From: Brevibacillus sp. JNUCC-41
GTDB lineage: Bacteria > Bacillota > Bacilli > Bacillales > DSM-1321
Assembly (NCBI RefSeq): GCF_014844095.1
Contig: NZ_CP062163.1
Span: 4,621,501 to 4,685,500, forward strand
DNA length: 64,000 bases
Reading direction: 5' to 3'
In this document: positions 1 through 8,716 of the stretch, in pieces
How the letters are laid out: every line of letters starts with the position of its first letter
Position numbering within the stretch: the stretch's first letter is position 1
Made by a program: the position numbers and the translations under genes
The notes under the pieces: model-generated
Told to the model about the DNA's origin: nothing
Database searches by the model: none
The model's input: the letters and a program-made list of their open reading frames with translations, nothing else

Positions 1-1
1 T

Positions 2-91
2 CTTTGAAAAACTCCAGCCGTCAGAAACGAAGGCAACAATTTCTTTGATTAATATAATGGGTATCGCAAGTCCCGTTTTAAGTGACTAATT
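2..91 (+). pseudogene. possible C-terminal fragment of an MFS transporter
   Basis: An open frame runs in from the left edge and stops at 91. Its residues (FEKLQPSETKATISLIN then MGIASPVLSD) resemble the late cytoplasmic loop of major facilitator permeases, where a pattern like R(L)xPSExRATxxSLN is common. The fragment is too short and lacks the last two membrane helices, so it is either the tail of a truncated gene or chance. No terminator follows. Low certainty. Confidence 0.25.
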
Positions 92-959
92 AATATGGGT
101 TTTATACCTTTTAGTTCCACTTTTCATCAATGATGGACTGTATTCACGTTTTTTTAAGGGGGGGAATTTTTACAATTTAATTCTTAATCTAATATTTGAT
201 AAAACAATAAAAAGGGGAGGTCTATTCCCCCCCCTACATTCTTAATTAAAATGTTCAGGCTTGATAACTAAGAGTACGAAATATGTTGGAATGGATATAC
301 TTTAGACAAATTTATTAACTATCTCCTAGTCAATGAAGGGACAACAATTGATCCACCGTAATCAAAGAAGTCACTAGTTGTTGTGTCCTACAAATTAAAG
401 CTTCTTTCGCCTCAGAATTGTTGCTGGAAGCGAAGTCTAATTCTTCAAGAGTAATAGAAGCCAAAAAGAGCGGTACAGTCTTAGGAGTAATGGGGAAATG
501 GTTGGTGCAATATTAGAGATTTTCGGAAAAAAAATGACCTATCTTTTTATTTAGGAATCCATACATGAGTACTTTGTTGTTCTTCTTGACAGAGATCTTA
601 AATAGATAAACCAGTATTCAACACACCTTTGAATGACTGAGCGTTTGTCATGTATGGCCGTTAAACTTACCCACCTTGTTAAAAAAAAACACTTTATAAA
701 AGGAAAAATCGTTATCCGATTGTAAAAATACAATTTTACTATAATTGTAATTCATCCTAAAACTGTCGTTTTATTCGTTACAGTATATAAGACTTGACTA
801 CGGGTTTGGGACATCTTCTACTGACCACACCATAGATTCCAGACGTTAAAACAAAAAACAAAATCTCCGTGACGATGAAGGCAAAATGGAAAAAATTCGC
901 GACATGAATATCGCGAATTTCTTCCTGAAGGTCTATGACTTTATGAAAAACGTATAGAG
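92..959. other. gene-poor, decayed DNA
   Basis: No convincing intact gene is present. Short open stretches (for example around 405-510 on the plus strand) are interrupted by stops and have no ribosome binding site. The texture suggests decayed coding sequence rather than regulatory DNA. I could not assign a family to any part of it. Confidence 0.4.
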
Positions 960-1232
960 CCCTATCTCATACCCATTTAAGAAAGCGACATCCCATTTTA
1001 TCCAGCCCTGGCCTATCAGCAGCTAAATTAGACCGTAGAGTTCGTTGGCGCGGAACATGTCGGCAACCATTACCTTTCGGAAAAAAATAAGCTATTGGTT
1101 TTACAAAGCCGCTAAGGATATTGCCATGCTACAACCGATCCTGCATCATTCTCATCCATTTTCACTCTACGCTACATAGATATTACCGAAGAGCAATGCA
1201 CTAAATACATTTAGCGTTTTTTAAAAAAATAA
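960..1232 (+). pseudogene. decayed tyrosine recombinase (integrase), C-terminal half
   Basis: Reading across frameshifts gives the C-terminal catalytic signature of phage/ICE-type tyrosine recombinases. A VGAEHVGNH segment is followed by YLRKK (where HTLRKT is expected). WFYKAAKDIAMLQPILHHS corresponds to the (W/G)Y-DIxxLQxILxHS box, and after a frameshift SIFTLRYIDITEEQ corresponds to the S..TLRYIGI tail that carries the nucleophilic tyrosine. At least two frameshifts and three in-frame stops are needed, so it is not functional. It suggests that a mobile element once ended near here. The N-terminal half was not recognised. Confidence 0.6.
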
Positions 1233-1244
1233 AACAGGATTCAA

Positions 1245-1268
1245 AACGTTCGCACTTTTACGAACGTT
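1245..1268. repeat. inverted repeat downstream of the integrase relic
   Basis: Arms AACGTTCG and CGAACGTT flank an 8-nt spacer. It lies just past the decayed recombinase, so it could be a remnant of an element end or a weak terminator. No T-run follows. Nothing else recognisable is seen from 1269 to 1556. Confidence 0.3.
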
Positions 1269-1556
1269 AACAATTGCTGTTTGGGAGAAACGCCTCCTTT
1301 CCGAACGTGTACATTACGAATGGGAGTAACAAGGCATACTGCGCATTTCGCAAATTTTATAGTCTAAGAGAATTCCATCATAATAAGTCGAACTCCATTA
1401 CGTGAAAGAATCGACTTTATTCCTTTAGCTTTTCCGCCTGTACAACATAATTGGTTTTGTTATGCATTCATCATGAAATTCGTATACCATACTTGCACAG
1501 GTTCGAGCCTTTTCGGAAGACAGTTCCCCATATTGTCCTACTATCGGATAGTTTTC

Positions 1557-2153
1557 CTATATCGCATTGAAATCAATATTTTTCTGCCATTCTTCATATG
1601 ATTCAGGATCGATTTTCTTTGCTTGTTTCAGGAATGTATCCAATAACCCCAATTTCTTTAGATCACGAAACATCTTCGGATTATATGGATCATTCATTGT
1701 GAGGCCATCTGAATGATCGATTGCTTTCAGCACATTTCCCTTTGTTACAACAAAATGTCCGATTGAGGTCTTGATTCTACTAAATCCAACTCTCTTTAGT
1801 TCCTTTCGAATCATTATGATTTGTTCTGTAAACGATTCGGGAATATCCTGCTTTCCTTTCAAATAATCTTTTAGATTGGGACCTTTTAAATACTCCATAA
1901 TTACATAGTTTGGTCCGACTTCATATAACCTCGGAACAACATGAGTTTCCATTGCTGCTTCAAGTGCTTTCCCCTCTTTAGTTGCTGCATTCGGATTGAC
2001 ATAAATTTTCACGCAAAGATCTTCATCAAGTTGAAAAACTGCACCTTGACTTCCTTTCCCAATTAGTTTCAATTTGGTTGGATTATGAATAATAAGTCCC
2101 TTTTTACCGTTATTTTCTATTCTCTCAACCTTTATTGATTTAAAATCATCCAT
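1557..2153 (-). CDS. YrzF-like truncated serine/threonine kinase
   Basis: A small eukaryotic-like protein kinase-fold protein (198 aa) resembling Bacillus subtilis YrzF. Visible are the glycine-rich loop GKGSQGAV (residues 32-39), the VKIY strand with the ATP-contacting lysine (K49) and a hinge-like VIMEYLKGPNL. A canonical HRD catalytic loop is not apparent; the later KAIDHSDG stretch may be the metal-binding DFG equivalent. The protein is much shorter than a full kinase domain (about 260 aa), as is usual for this family, and its substrate is unknown. An ATG start lies 11 nt after AGGTG. A frameshifted paralogue lies at 5468-6035, so this region once carried two copies. Confidence 0.75.
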   Translation of the reverse strand: MDDFKSIKVERIENNGKKGLIIHNPTKLKLIGKGSQGAVFQLDEDLCVKIYVNPNAATKEGKALEAAMETHVVPRLYEVGPNYVIMEYLKGPNLKDYLKGKQDIPESFTEQIIMIRKELKRVGFSRIKTSIGHFVVTKGNVLKAIDHSDGLTMNDPYNPKMFRDLKKLGLLDTFLKQAKKIDPESYEEWQKNIDFNAI

Positions 2154-2505
2154 TTAATCTTTCACCTCTTATCTTTTATAACCATAATCTATGATATGAA
2201 ATACTCGATTAGTTGCTTTAGGTTAATAACACTTTTTCACATAATAAGGTCATACCCTCCTTTACTGGGTTTTTATGGACAAGAAGGAGCCTATTAGCAA
2301 TATGGGCCTAATTCGATTCGCATTATGAACGATTTCCGGGCAATTCTCCAGTATCTTCTGCTCATATACGTATAATTAAAAAGAATTTCACAAAAAAACA
2401 CTGAAATATATGTTCTTGTCCGTTTCAAATTATTTCATTTTGAATTTAATAAAGAAGAAGAATGACCAGAAAGAAAATGATCAATGATCAGAAAGGGGAC
2501 TTGAG
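2154..2505. other. intergenic region between divergent genes
   Basis: This 352-bp gap between the divergent kinase and NUDIX genes holds no supportable gene. It should contain both promoters, but I could not assign one confidently. A short coding-like stretch near 2280-2330 is not backed by a start site. Confidence 0.4.
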
Positions 2506-2979
2506 ATGGGATACATTGAAGATTTACGTGCTCTTGTTGGTACCAAAGCTTTGATACTTACTGGGGTTACCGTTTTGGTTATCGATCAAAACAGCCGTTT
2601 TCTGATGGTACAATCTGATGAAATATGGAAATTGCCGGGCGGTTTTATCGAATTAGGAGAATCTGCGGAAGAGGCATGCAGACGTGAAATCTTGGAGGAA
2701 ACGGGAATTAACATCGGTAACCTTCAATTAATTGGTGTCTTTTCAGGGAAGGACTATTTTACGAAGCTGCCTAATGGTGATCAATACTATCCAGTCAACA
2801 TTGCTTACGTGACCGAAGACATACTCAGCGGAGATTTAAAACCTGATGATATGGAAATACAAAAGGTTCAATTTTTTAAATGGTCCGCCTTTCCGAAAGA
2901 ATTAACTGAACGAGATCGACAAATATTTCAAAGTTTTATCGAAAACTTGATTTCAATGGGAAGGAAGGGATCGAAGTAA
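2506..2979 (+). CDS. NUDIX hydrolase
   Basis: A 157-aa NUDIX pyrophosphohydrolase, predicted to cleave nucleoside diphosphate-X compounds. The full NUDIX box is present: GFIELGE, seven residues, then REILEETGI, matching Gx5Ex7REUxEExGU, with the metal-binding glutamates. The ATG follows AAAGGGG by 7 nt. Its stop overlaps the start of the following glycosyltransferase (TAATG), so the two are translationally coupled. That coupling suggests a nucleotide-sugar or lipid-linked substrate, but this is inference; the sequence does not define the substrate. Confidence 0.9.
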   Translation: MGYIEDLRALVGTKALILTGVTVLVIDQNSRFLMVQSDEIWKLPGGFIELGESAEEACRREILEETGINIGNLQLIGVFSGKDYFTKLPNGDQYYPVNIAYVTEDILSGDLKPDDMEIQKVQFFKWSAFPKELTERDRQIFQSFIENLISMGRKGSK

Positions 2980-4067
2980 TGAAGACCATCGCTTTTTACA
3001 TTAGAGAACCTATTAAAATAAATCAAGGATTCATGTACAATCAGATCATTATGTTGGATCAATATCGGCCTATTGTAATAGGACCTTACCCAAATAGCGA
3101 CAATGTTCAATATCAGTTTGAACATTATTTTAATTTAAACGAAATCCAAGACCTTGGATCCTTCCTTAAGGAGCAAAATGTCGTGGCGATTCACGCTCAC
3201 CAAGGGAAACATTCCACTGATATTTTACCAACAGCTATAGAGTATGATATTCCTTTGATTGTACATTTCCGGGGACGTGATTCATCCACTCAAACCTATA
3301 AGAGATTTCGCAAAAATGTCCTCCGATATCAAAATTTAGTAAAACAGGGAGCCGGCTGCTTTGCCGTTTGTCATTTTCTTGCAGATGAACTAAAAAAATT
3401 AGGATTTAAAGAAGATAAAATACATGTATTATATGGCGGTCTAGATTTAGATTTATACCCATATGTCCAACGTTCCCTACCTGAAGAAGGTGAAATCCGA
3501 ATCTTGTCTGTGGCCAGGCTTGTCGAGAAGAAAGGATTTTTTACGCTTTTGAAGGCTTTTCAACGGATTCATCAAGAATACCCAAGAACGACACTGCACA
3601 TCATTGGGACAGGCAAAGATGAAGAGAAGCTAAGAGTTTTCATTGATGAAAACCATTTAAACGAACATGTTTTTCTTAGGGGACCAATGGATTCCAATCA
3701 AATTTCTAAGGAATTAAAAGATTCCCATCTCTTTTGCCTTGCCAGTGAAACAGGCGAAGATGGCGATGTAGAAGGAATCCCAAATGCATTAAAAGAAGCC
3801 ATGGCAAGCGGTTTACCAGTCATCTCCACCTTTCATGGAGGGATCCCGGAATTGATTGAGCATAAAAAAACAGGATACCTTGTTCCTGAGAAAGATGATA
3901 TAAAACTGGCTCAAGGTATAAAATATTTCCTGAATCATCCAAGAGTATGGAAGAGGTATACCAGAAGTGCAAGACAGGTTATTGATGAAAACTTTGATTT
4001 AAAAAAACAAATCATCGAACAACAAAGGCTATACAGCTTAATGGAAAAAAATAACGGAGTTAATTGA
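2979..4067 (+). CDS. GT4-family glycosyltransferase
   Basis: A 362-aa retaining glycosyltransferase with the GT-B fold. The C-terminal Glycos_transf_1 domain starts near residue 170 with ILSVARLVEKKGF. The donor-binding EX7E motif is seen in the EGIPNALKEAMASGLPVIS stretch, followed by GGIPELI. The N-terminal acceptor domain has no signal peptide or membrane helix, so it should be cytoplasmic. It resembles Bacillus spore-coat/teichuronic-type glycosyltransferases (YtcC/CotSA-like), but its acceptor cannot be deduced. It is translationally coupled to the upstream NUDIX gene through a 1-nt overlap. Confidence 0.85.
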   Translation: MKTIAFYIREPIKINQGFMYNQIIMLDQYRPIVIGPYPNSDNVQYQFEHYFNLNEIQDLGSFLKEQNVVAIHAHQGKHSTDILPTAIEYDIPLIVHFRGRDSSTQTYKRFRKNVLRYQNLVKQGAGCFAVCHFLADELKKLGFKEDKIHVLYGGLDLDLYPYVQRSLPEEGEIRILSVARLVEKKGFFTLLKAFQRIHQEYPRTTLHIIGTGKDEEKLRVFIDENHLNEHVFLRGPMDSNQISKELKDSHLFCLASETGEDGDVEGIPNALKEAMASGLPVISTFHGGIPELIEHKKTGYLVPEKDDIKLAQGIKYFLNHPRVWKRYTRSARQVIDENFDLKKQIIEQQRLYSLMEKNNGVN

Positions 4068-4149
4068 CATAGTCAAAGTAAATGATTAGGTGCTCAGTAA
4101 ATCAGCGATGTTCCTTCCCTCCTTTTGTCCCCCTCGGACTAGTAATTCA

Positions 4150-4570
4150 TAAAAAGTACTCCTGAATCACATTCCAAAAAATACAAATTAGGTTCAGAAT
4201 GCCAATACGCAAGATCGGACCATAAGCATTTTCGTTGTAGTACGGGAAGGCGGCTATTTTGTCCATTTTATTGATCATGGAACATGTTAGGGAGGATGTC
4301 ATTGTTCTGATAAAACGCTTACACAGCATCTGAAATATGATATCCCTTACAAATAAAGAAACCGATGGGGCTTCACTATGCTAAATGAAGAGGGTTTTAC
4401 AATTCCAGAAAAAATTGTGCCCCTTCCATACGAATTAACTGCAAACCATCCCTGTAAAGGGCGGGTTCCCGAAGGAGTAAAGTGAAGCGCTGTACAAATT
4501 TCTTTTAGAACAAAAGGTCATATACCGAATCTTATAACCAATTTGATCGAACAATGCAAGAGCTGTAATA
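4150..4570 (+). pseudogene. decayed HipA-like kinase, paralogue of the next gene
   Basis: This stretch aligns by eye with the interior and 3' part of the intact kinase at 4622. It shares an actcctgaat...ttcca stretch, an NTQDRTISI segment matching NSDRGTMNV, and GGYFVHFIDHGT matching GGYYVHMIDHGR, then CSDKTL matching WSAKTL. It lacks a start, has several in-frame stops and shows an internal deletion. It looks like an ancient tandem duplicate that decayed in place. A family-specific profile search on the three forward frames would settle its limits. Confidence 0.65.
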
Positions 4571-4621
4571 AAAAAGACCAGGTAAAAGCTAGACAAATTT
4601 TTTTAAAGGAGACAAAGTGAT

Positions 4622-5410
4622 ATGACAAAATATCCTGTTCGATATGTACAAACATTAAGGGGCGGAACCGCACATGTCATTCTTTTCAGTGATGGTAAAG
4701 AATATGTTGTGAAGTGGTTCGATATTAAGAAAGAAAGAGAAAAAGAAGTGGTCAATGAATACCTGATCGGCAAATTGGCAGAGCTCCTTTCACTTCCCGT
4801 TATCCCATTCGATCTAGTATATATACCGGAAGAATTTATCAAGAAAACTCCTGAATTACAATCCACTATATACGATTATAGATCTGGATACCAATATGGC
4901 TGTGTTTATATTAAAAACAGTACAGTTTTCGAAAATGTTAGACAGAACCTTCCCACTAAGTCGGATGTTAAAAACCGAGATATGCTAGCCGGTATAACGG
5001 TATTCGACCAATGGGTAAATAACTCTGATCGAGGAACGATGAATGTCATATTGGAAAATCTAAGTAATGGCGGCTATTATGTCCATATGATTGATCATGG
5101 CAGAGTTTTTCCGGGACGTTACAATTGGTCAGCTAAAACGCTAAGTGAAACACCGGTATATAACTACCATTGGCCTTTTTATAAATGGGCCTTCTCCCTT
5201 CTCGATGATCACACAGAACTTACATCGTTTATAGAAAAGATAGTGAAATTGCCGAACAAATCGATTTATCAAGTGATTGAATCCATTCCAAAAGAGTGGA
5301 ATGTGAGTAAGAAGGATAGAGATGCTCTCTACAAGTTTCTTTTAGACCAGAAAATTAAATTGCCAGATATCGTTGATCGTATCATCCAGCATCATAGCAA
5401 CCCAAAATAA
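4622..5410 (+). CDS. HipA-like kinase (HipA_2 type)
   Basis: A 262-aa protein of the HipA-like kinase family found as a stand-alone gene in many bacilli. The N-lobe has GGTAHVIL followed by the lysine strand YVVKWFD. The catalytic loop reads NNSDRGTMN (HipA has NxDRHxxN) and the metal-binding motif reads MIDHG. HipA toxins phosphorylate glutamyl-tRNA synthetase, but this family's substrate is not established and no HipB-type antitoxin gene lies next to it. The ATG follows AAAGGAG by about 8 nt. A decayed copy precedes it and a strong terminator follows. Confidence 0.75.
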   Translation: MTKYPVRYVQTLRGGTAHVILFSDGKEYVVKWFDIKKEREKEVVNEYLIGKLAELLSLPVIPFDLVYIPEEFIKKTPELQSTIYDYRSGYQYGCVYIKNSTVFENVRQNLPTKSDVKNRDMLAGITVFDQWVNNSDRGTMNVILENLSNGGYYVHMIDHGRVFPGRYNWSAKTLSETPVYNYHWPFYKWAFSLLDDHTELTSFIEKIVKLPNKSIYQVIESIPKEWNVSKKDRDALYKFLLDQKIKLPDIVDRIIQHHSNPK

Positions 5411-5430
5411 CATTGGTTTTTCCCCTAAAA

Positions 5431-5469
5431 AAGTAACTCCTTATTAATTTTAATGGGGTTACTTTTTTT
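5431..5469. terminator. bidirectional intrinsic terminator
   Basis: AAGTAACTCC pairs with GGGGTTACTT and a T-run follows; A-rich sequence on the other side lets it work for both convergent genes. Confidence 0.8.
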
Positions 5470-6035
5470 ATCTATAAATCTTTCCATTCCATATAGAATC
5501 GAAATTCATTTCTTTCAACTCTTCCAAAAATAATGGTAATAGACCCAACTTTTTTAAACCTTTGAATATCAACTCTTGCCTGTTTCGAATTCTTGTATAG
5601 GAGCTATAATGATCAATTACTTTGAATACCTCATCATTAGTTATAATGTAGCGAAAATCGATTGCCAATCTGGTAAACTTTAAACGCTTCATTTCTTTAA
5701 GCAAAGAATTTGCCTTATCAATTTTTCGGATAAGATACCTCCAGACCTAAATATTGGAATAAAGTTGCCCCCTCAAGATATTCCATAATAATATAGTTTT
5801 GCCCCAGTGAAATAGTGGAAGACTCTTGTGCTATTTTCAATACATCCACCGTTTTAACGAGATATTCTTGTTTTGCATTTATTTTTACACATTTGTTTGG
5901 AGAAATTTTAAAAACAGCCCCTTGCGCCCCCCTTACCAATCAGCGAAGACGAAGTTGGATTTTTTTATTACATCTACTTTTTAATCCCTTCAGTAACACA
6001 TAGATTTAAATTCCTTCACTTCCTTCACATTTCCT
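5468..6035 (-). pseudogene. frameshifted YrzF-like kinase
   Basis: A second copy of the gene at 1557, broken by at least three frameshifts. Near the start, VKEFKSM and VDVIKK segments lie in different frames. In the glycine loop a run of six C on the plus strand (5927-5932) has one base too many; removing it restores LIGKGAQGAVFK. Near 5722-5726 a base is missing between the YLGLEVSYP segment and KANSLLKEMKRLKFTRL. The remaining protein ends with RQELIFKGLKKLGLLPLFLEEL, matching the end of the intact paralogue. Single-base indels in homopolymers could also be sequencing errors, but several of them argue for real decay. Confidence 0.75.
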
Positions 6036-6486
6036 CATCCATTACTTTTTTTCTTTTTCTCTAATTTTCTTGAAGAGCTCATTACGAAAGGAAGCACCTT
6101 TTTGAAAAGTCCTTCTATAATGGAAGAAGAATGATAAAACTTGCTCAAAAGTATGTGTAAGTAAGCGTCATTTCATTTTTTTTGAACAGAAGGAAATAAA
6201 TTCACGTAAGGATTTTTGTAAAAATGCACACATGAATATCTATTCTAAGAGACTTGTGCATATTGTGAGCTTACTATATTTTATATAAAAGATTAGAGCA
6301 TGATATGGTCAAGCGCCAGTTCACCAGTAATTTTAACCGGTCCACCTCATAATCGGAGCACTGTTAGCAAGAATTAAGAAACAGTTATATAACAAGGCTC
6401 GTGGTATAATTAACATAGTAAAATGCTTACAGTAGCAATTCAAACTAATTGTTCGGAAAATTCTTTCTATTGGGAGTCGATGAAAG
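6036..6486. other. intergenic region
   Basis: No gene is seen. A good -10 (TATAAT, near 6404) lies upstream of the hydroxylase gene. The stretch around 6300-6370 has a different texture from its surroundings but encodes nothing recognisable. Confidence 0.4.
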
Positions 6487-7131
6487 TTGACAGTGGAAAA
6501 TAAAATAAGTAAAGAACAAACTATCTTTAATCATATTGGTAATAAAATCAAAACAGAAGATCGAGAAATTAATGTTATTGCTAGATTAGATGAACCACTA
6601 ATTGTAATATTAGGGAATGTTTTGAGTGACGAAGAATGTGACGGACTTATTGAATTGTCAAAAGACAGAATGAATCGTTCCAAAATTGGATCTAAGCACG
6701 AAGTAAATGAGATAAGAACGAGCAGTAGTATGTTTTTTCAAGAAAATGAATATGATATCATTACCAAAATTGAAAAAAGGATTTCAACCATCATGAATAT
6801 ACCCATTGAACATGGAGATGGTATTCAAGTTCTTAAATATACTCCTGGGCAAGAGTATAAAGCTCATTTTGATTTTTTTACATCCCCAAGTATATCAGCA
6901 AAAAATAATAGAATTAGCACAATCATCATGTACTTAAATAATGTGGAGCATGGAGGGGAAACTTTTTTTCCTAAACTGAATTTTTCAGTATCCCCGCAAA
7001 AGGGAATGGCTGTGTATTTCGAATATTTCTATAACGACCAAAATCTAAACGAACTGACTCTACACGGTGGAGCACCCGTTATCACTGGGGAAAAATGGGT
7101 TGCAACACAATGGATGAGGAGACAAAAGTAG
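6487..7131 (+). CDS. prolyl 4-hydroxylase (Fe(II)/2-oxoglutarate dioxygenase)
   Basis: A 214-aa 2-oxoglutarate- and iron-dependent dioxygenase that should hydroxylate peptidyl proline. It is close, including residue numbering, to the Bacillus anthracis prolyl 4-hydroxylase as I remember it: the iron triad falls at H127, D129 (AHFDFF) and H193 (LTLHGGAP), and the 2-oxoglutarate-binding lysine at K203 (GEKWVATQW). The start is a TTG at 6487, 11 nt after GGAG; GTG at 6493 is an alternative. No collagen-like GXY-repeat protein or other obvious substrate lies in this window. A terminator hairpin follows. Confidence 0.9.
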   Translation: MTVENKISKEQTIFNHIGNKIKTEDREINVIARLDEPLIVILGNVLSDEECDGLIELSKDRMNRSKIGSKHEVNEIRTSSSMFFQENEYDIITKIEKRISTIMNIPIEHGDGIQVLKYTPGQEYKAHFDFFTSPSISAKNNRISTIIMYLNNVEHGGETFFPKLNFSVSPQKGMAVYFEYFYNDQNLNELTLHGGAPVITGEKWVATQWMRRQK

Positions 7132-7179
7132 TCTGCAGATTGATAATGTGTAAACGGCAGCCTTTAAAAGCCTCAATTT

Positions 7180-7206
7180 TAGGTGCCTTTGTTCATTAGG
7201 CACCTA
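7180..7206 (+). terminator. terminator after the prolyl hydroxylase
   Basis: TAGGTGCC and GGCACCTA form a perfect 8-bp stem followed by TTTC. Confidence 0.65.
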
Positions 7207-7309
7207 TTTCATTAGGATAATGTTCATTAAAAAACGATGAAATCACAAAAAGAATGATCAATAATACACTGGTTGGTCTCTTTGAACTCAAAATTTCTGA
7301 GCACACTAT

Positions 7310-8089
7310 TCATTTACCCTTAGTACTTTTTCTAAAATTATCGTAATCGGTCTTAATGTAATGAAATACCTTCGCGTTGCCATTATGGTCAGGATGGGTT
7401 ATTTTTAATAACCCTTTATATTCTGCCAATACTTCTTTATTGCTCGCCGTTTTTGAAAGCCCTAATTTTTCACTATAATCATTTGACTGAGTAGTGGACT
7501 CAATATTGTAATTGTTTCTGAAATTTTCTTTTAATTTTATCAATTCATTACGTAATTCAATATTTTCTTTTAATAAATCCTTTGTTTCATTTTGTAATTC
7601 ACTTTTCTCATTCTTTAGAATGGCAACTTCCTTTTTGAACATATCCCTCTGCTGAATCAATATTCTTTTTGCAGTCTCATGAAGTTCTTCAATACCTTCT
7701 ATATGCTTTTCTTGAGCTTGTATTTTTAATTTTAATCGGTGTATGATTTCGTCCTTATTTTGATCTATGATATCATTTATAGCCAGCTTTGCAGCTGAGT
7801 CATCGTTTATGTATCCATTGTTCCTCTTTCCGCTTCCAGAGTATTTAATCTTACCTTCGCGAAGCCAGCGACTTACAGTTTGTACACTATTACTTTCTGT
7901 TACTCCTGCATCTTTTAACATTTCAAATGCTTGATCTGTGCCATCCATTATGTATCCAGTATTTCTATTCTTGTTTCCTCCCTCATATTTAATCCTTCCT
8001 TCACGAAGCCAGCGTCTAACAGTTTGTATGCTGCTACTTTCTGTTACTCCTGCATCCTTTAACAGGTCGAAAGCTTGATCTGTGTTCAC
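7310..8089 (-). CDS. duplicated HTH-like repeats, coiled coil and J domain protein
   Basis: A 259-aa protein with an unusual layout. Residues 3-48 and 51-95 are two near-identical repeats (TDQAFxxLKDAGVTES, then QTVxRWLREGxIKY and a GYI end), each looking like an excisionase/MerR-type helix-turn-helix. Residues about 105-195 are strongly charged and heptad-like (coiled coil). Residues about 203-259 form a J domain with the HPD motif at 232-234, needed in DnaJ proteins to stimulate Hsp70 ATPase. The GTG start follows AAGGGGG by 7 nt. It may bind DNA and recruit DnaK, but that is inference. No partner gene is adjacent. Confidence 0.7.
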   Translation of the reverse strand: MNTDQAFDLLKDAGVTESSSIQTVRRWLREGRIKYEGGNKNRNTGYIMDGTDQAFEMLKDAGVTESNSVQTVSRWLREGKIKYSGSGKRNNGYINDDSAAKLAINDIIDQNKDEIIHRLKLKIQAQEKHIEGIEELHETAKRILIQQRDMFKKEVAILKNEKSELQNETKDLLKENIELRNELIKLKENFRNNYNIESTTQSNDYSEKLGLSKTASNKEVLAEYKGLLKITHPDHNGNAKVFHYIKTDYDNFRKSTKGK

Positions 8090-8716
8090 ATTGTTCCCCC
8101 TTTCCCCTAATTACGCAATGTAATGTTAATCGAATGCTATTAGCCTATTAAAAGGAATGTATTTTACAACGAATGCGACTAATTTGTATGTCAATGTTTT
8201 AAATAATAGCATAGCCATTATCTAAACAAAGAACAAATAGATGAAGAATGTATGACGAATATCACAGAGAGATAACGATAAGGTATCAAAATTAAAAGTG
8301 CGAAACCAAAAATACATGATCGGTAACCACTAAAGTCATGATATCAATGGTGGAGTTCGGTTATTAATCGCAATATACATTCAGATTGGATCCAGGATCA
8401 TGTGAAAGTGAGAATGAACGCTACATTATACATAAACATGATGTTATCACATGCTATGCTACCTTGCGGGATGATCTTTGGCTGCATATAAAAAGAGATA
8501 AAAAGTCATACCAATAATCTAATAAGGAATACCGCAAGCAAAACGTGGATTTACAGCGTTTAAGGAAGTTCCAATATTAAAAATCCCAATCTCTCATAGA
8601 TATAAATGAGAAATTGGGATTTATTTATTCATCAATTACGATTTACGATTTAAGTTGCAACTAAAAGACTCTAAAACAGCCGCTTTTCCATGTTGATATG
8701 ATTTAACAAAAGAAAA
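8090..8716. other. intergenic region with possible decayed coding DNA
   Basis: The 627-bp gap holds no intact gene. A plus-strand open stretch near 8392-8515 reads like protein (HDVITCYATLRDDLWLHIK) but has no start or ribosome binding site and no recognised family. The right end carries a terminator. Confidence 0.4.
8581..8622 (-). terminator. terminator downstream of the VOC gene
   Basis: AAATCCCAAT and ATTGGGATTT, extended by CTCTCAT/ATGAGA, form a long stem; the flanks are A/T rich on both sides, so it may act in either direction. Confidence 0.65.

Noticed and set aside
2928-3125. Minus-strand 65-codon frame over the NUDIX-glycosyltransferase junction
   Set aside because: Antisense to two solid genes and without a start signal.
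4622-5410. HipBA toxin-antitoxin module
   Set aside because: No HipB-like HTH gene is adjacent; the upstream sequence is a decayed kinase copy, so a toxin-antitoxin call is not supported.
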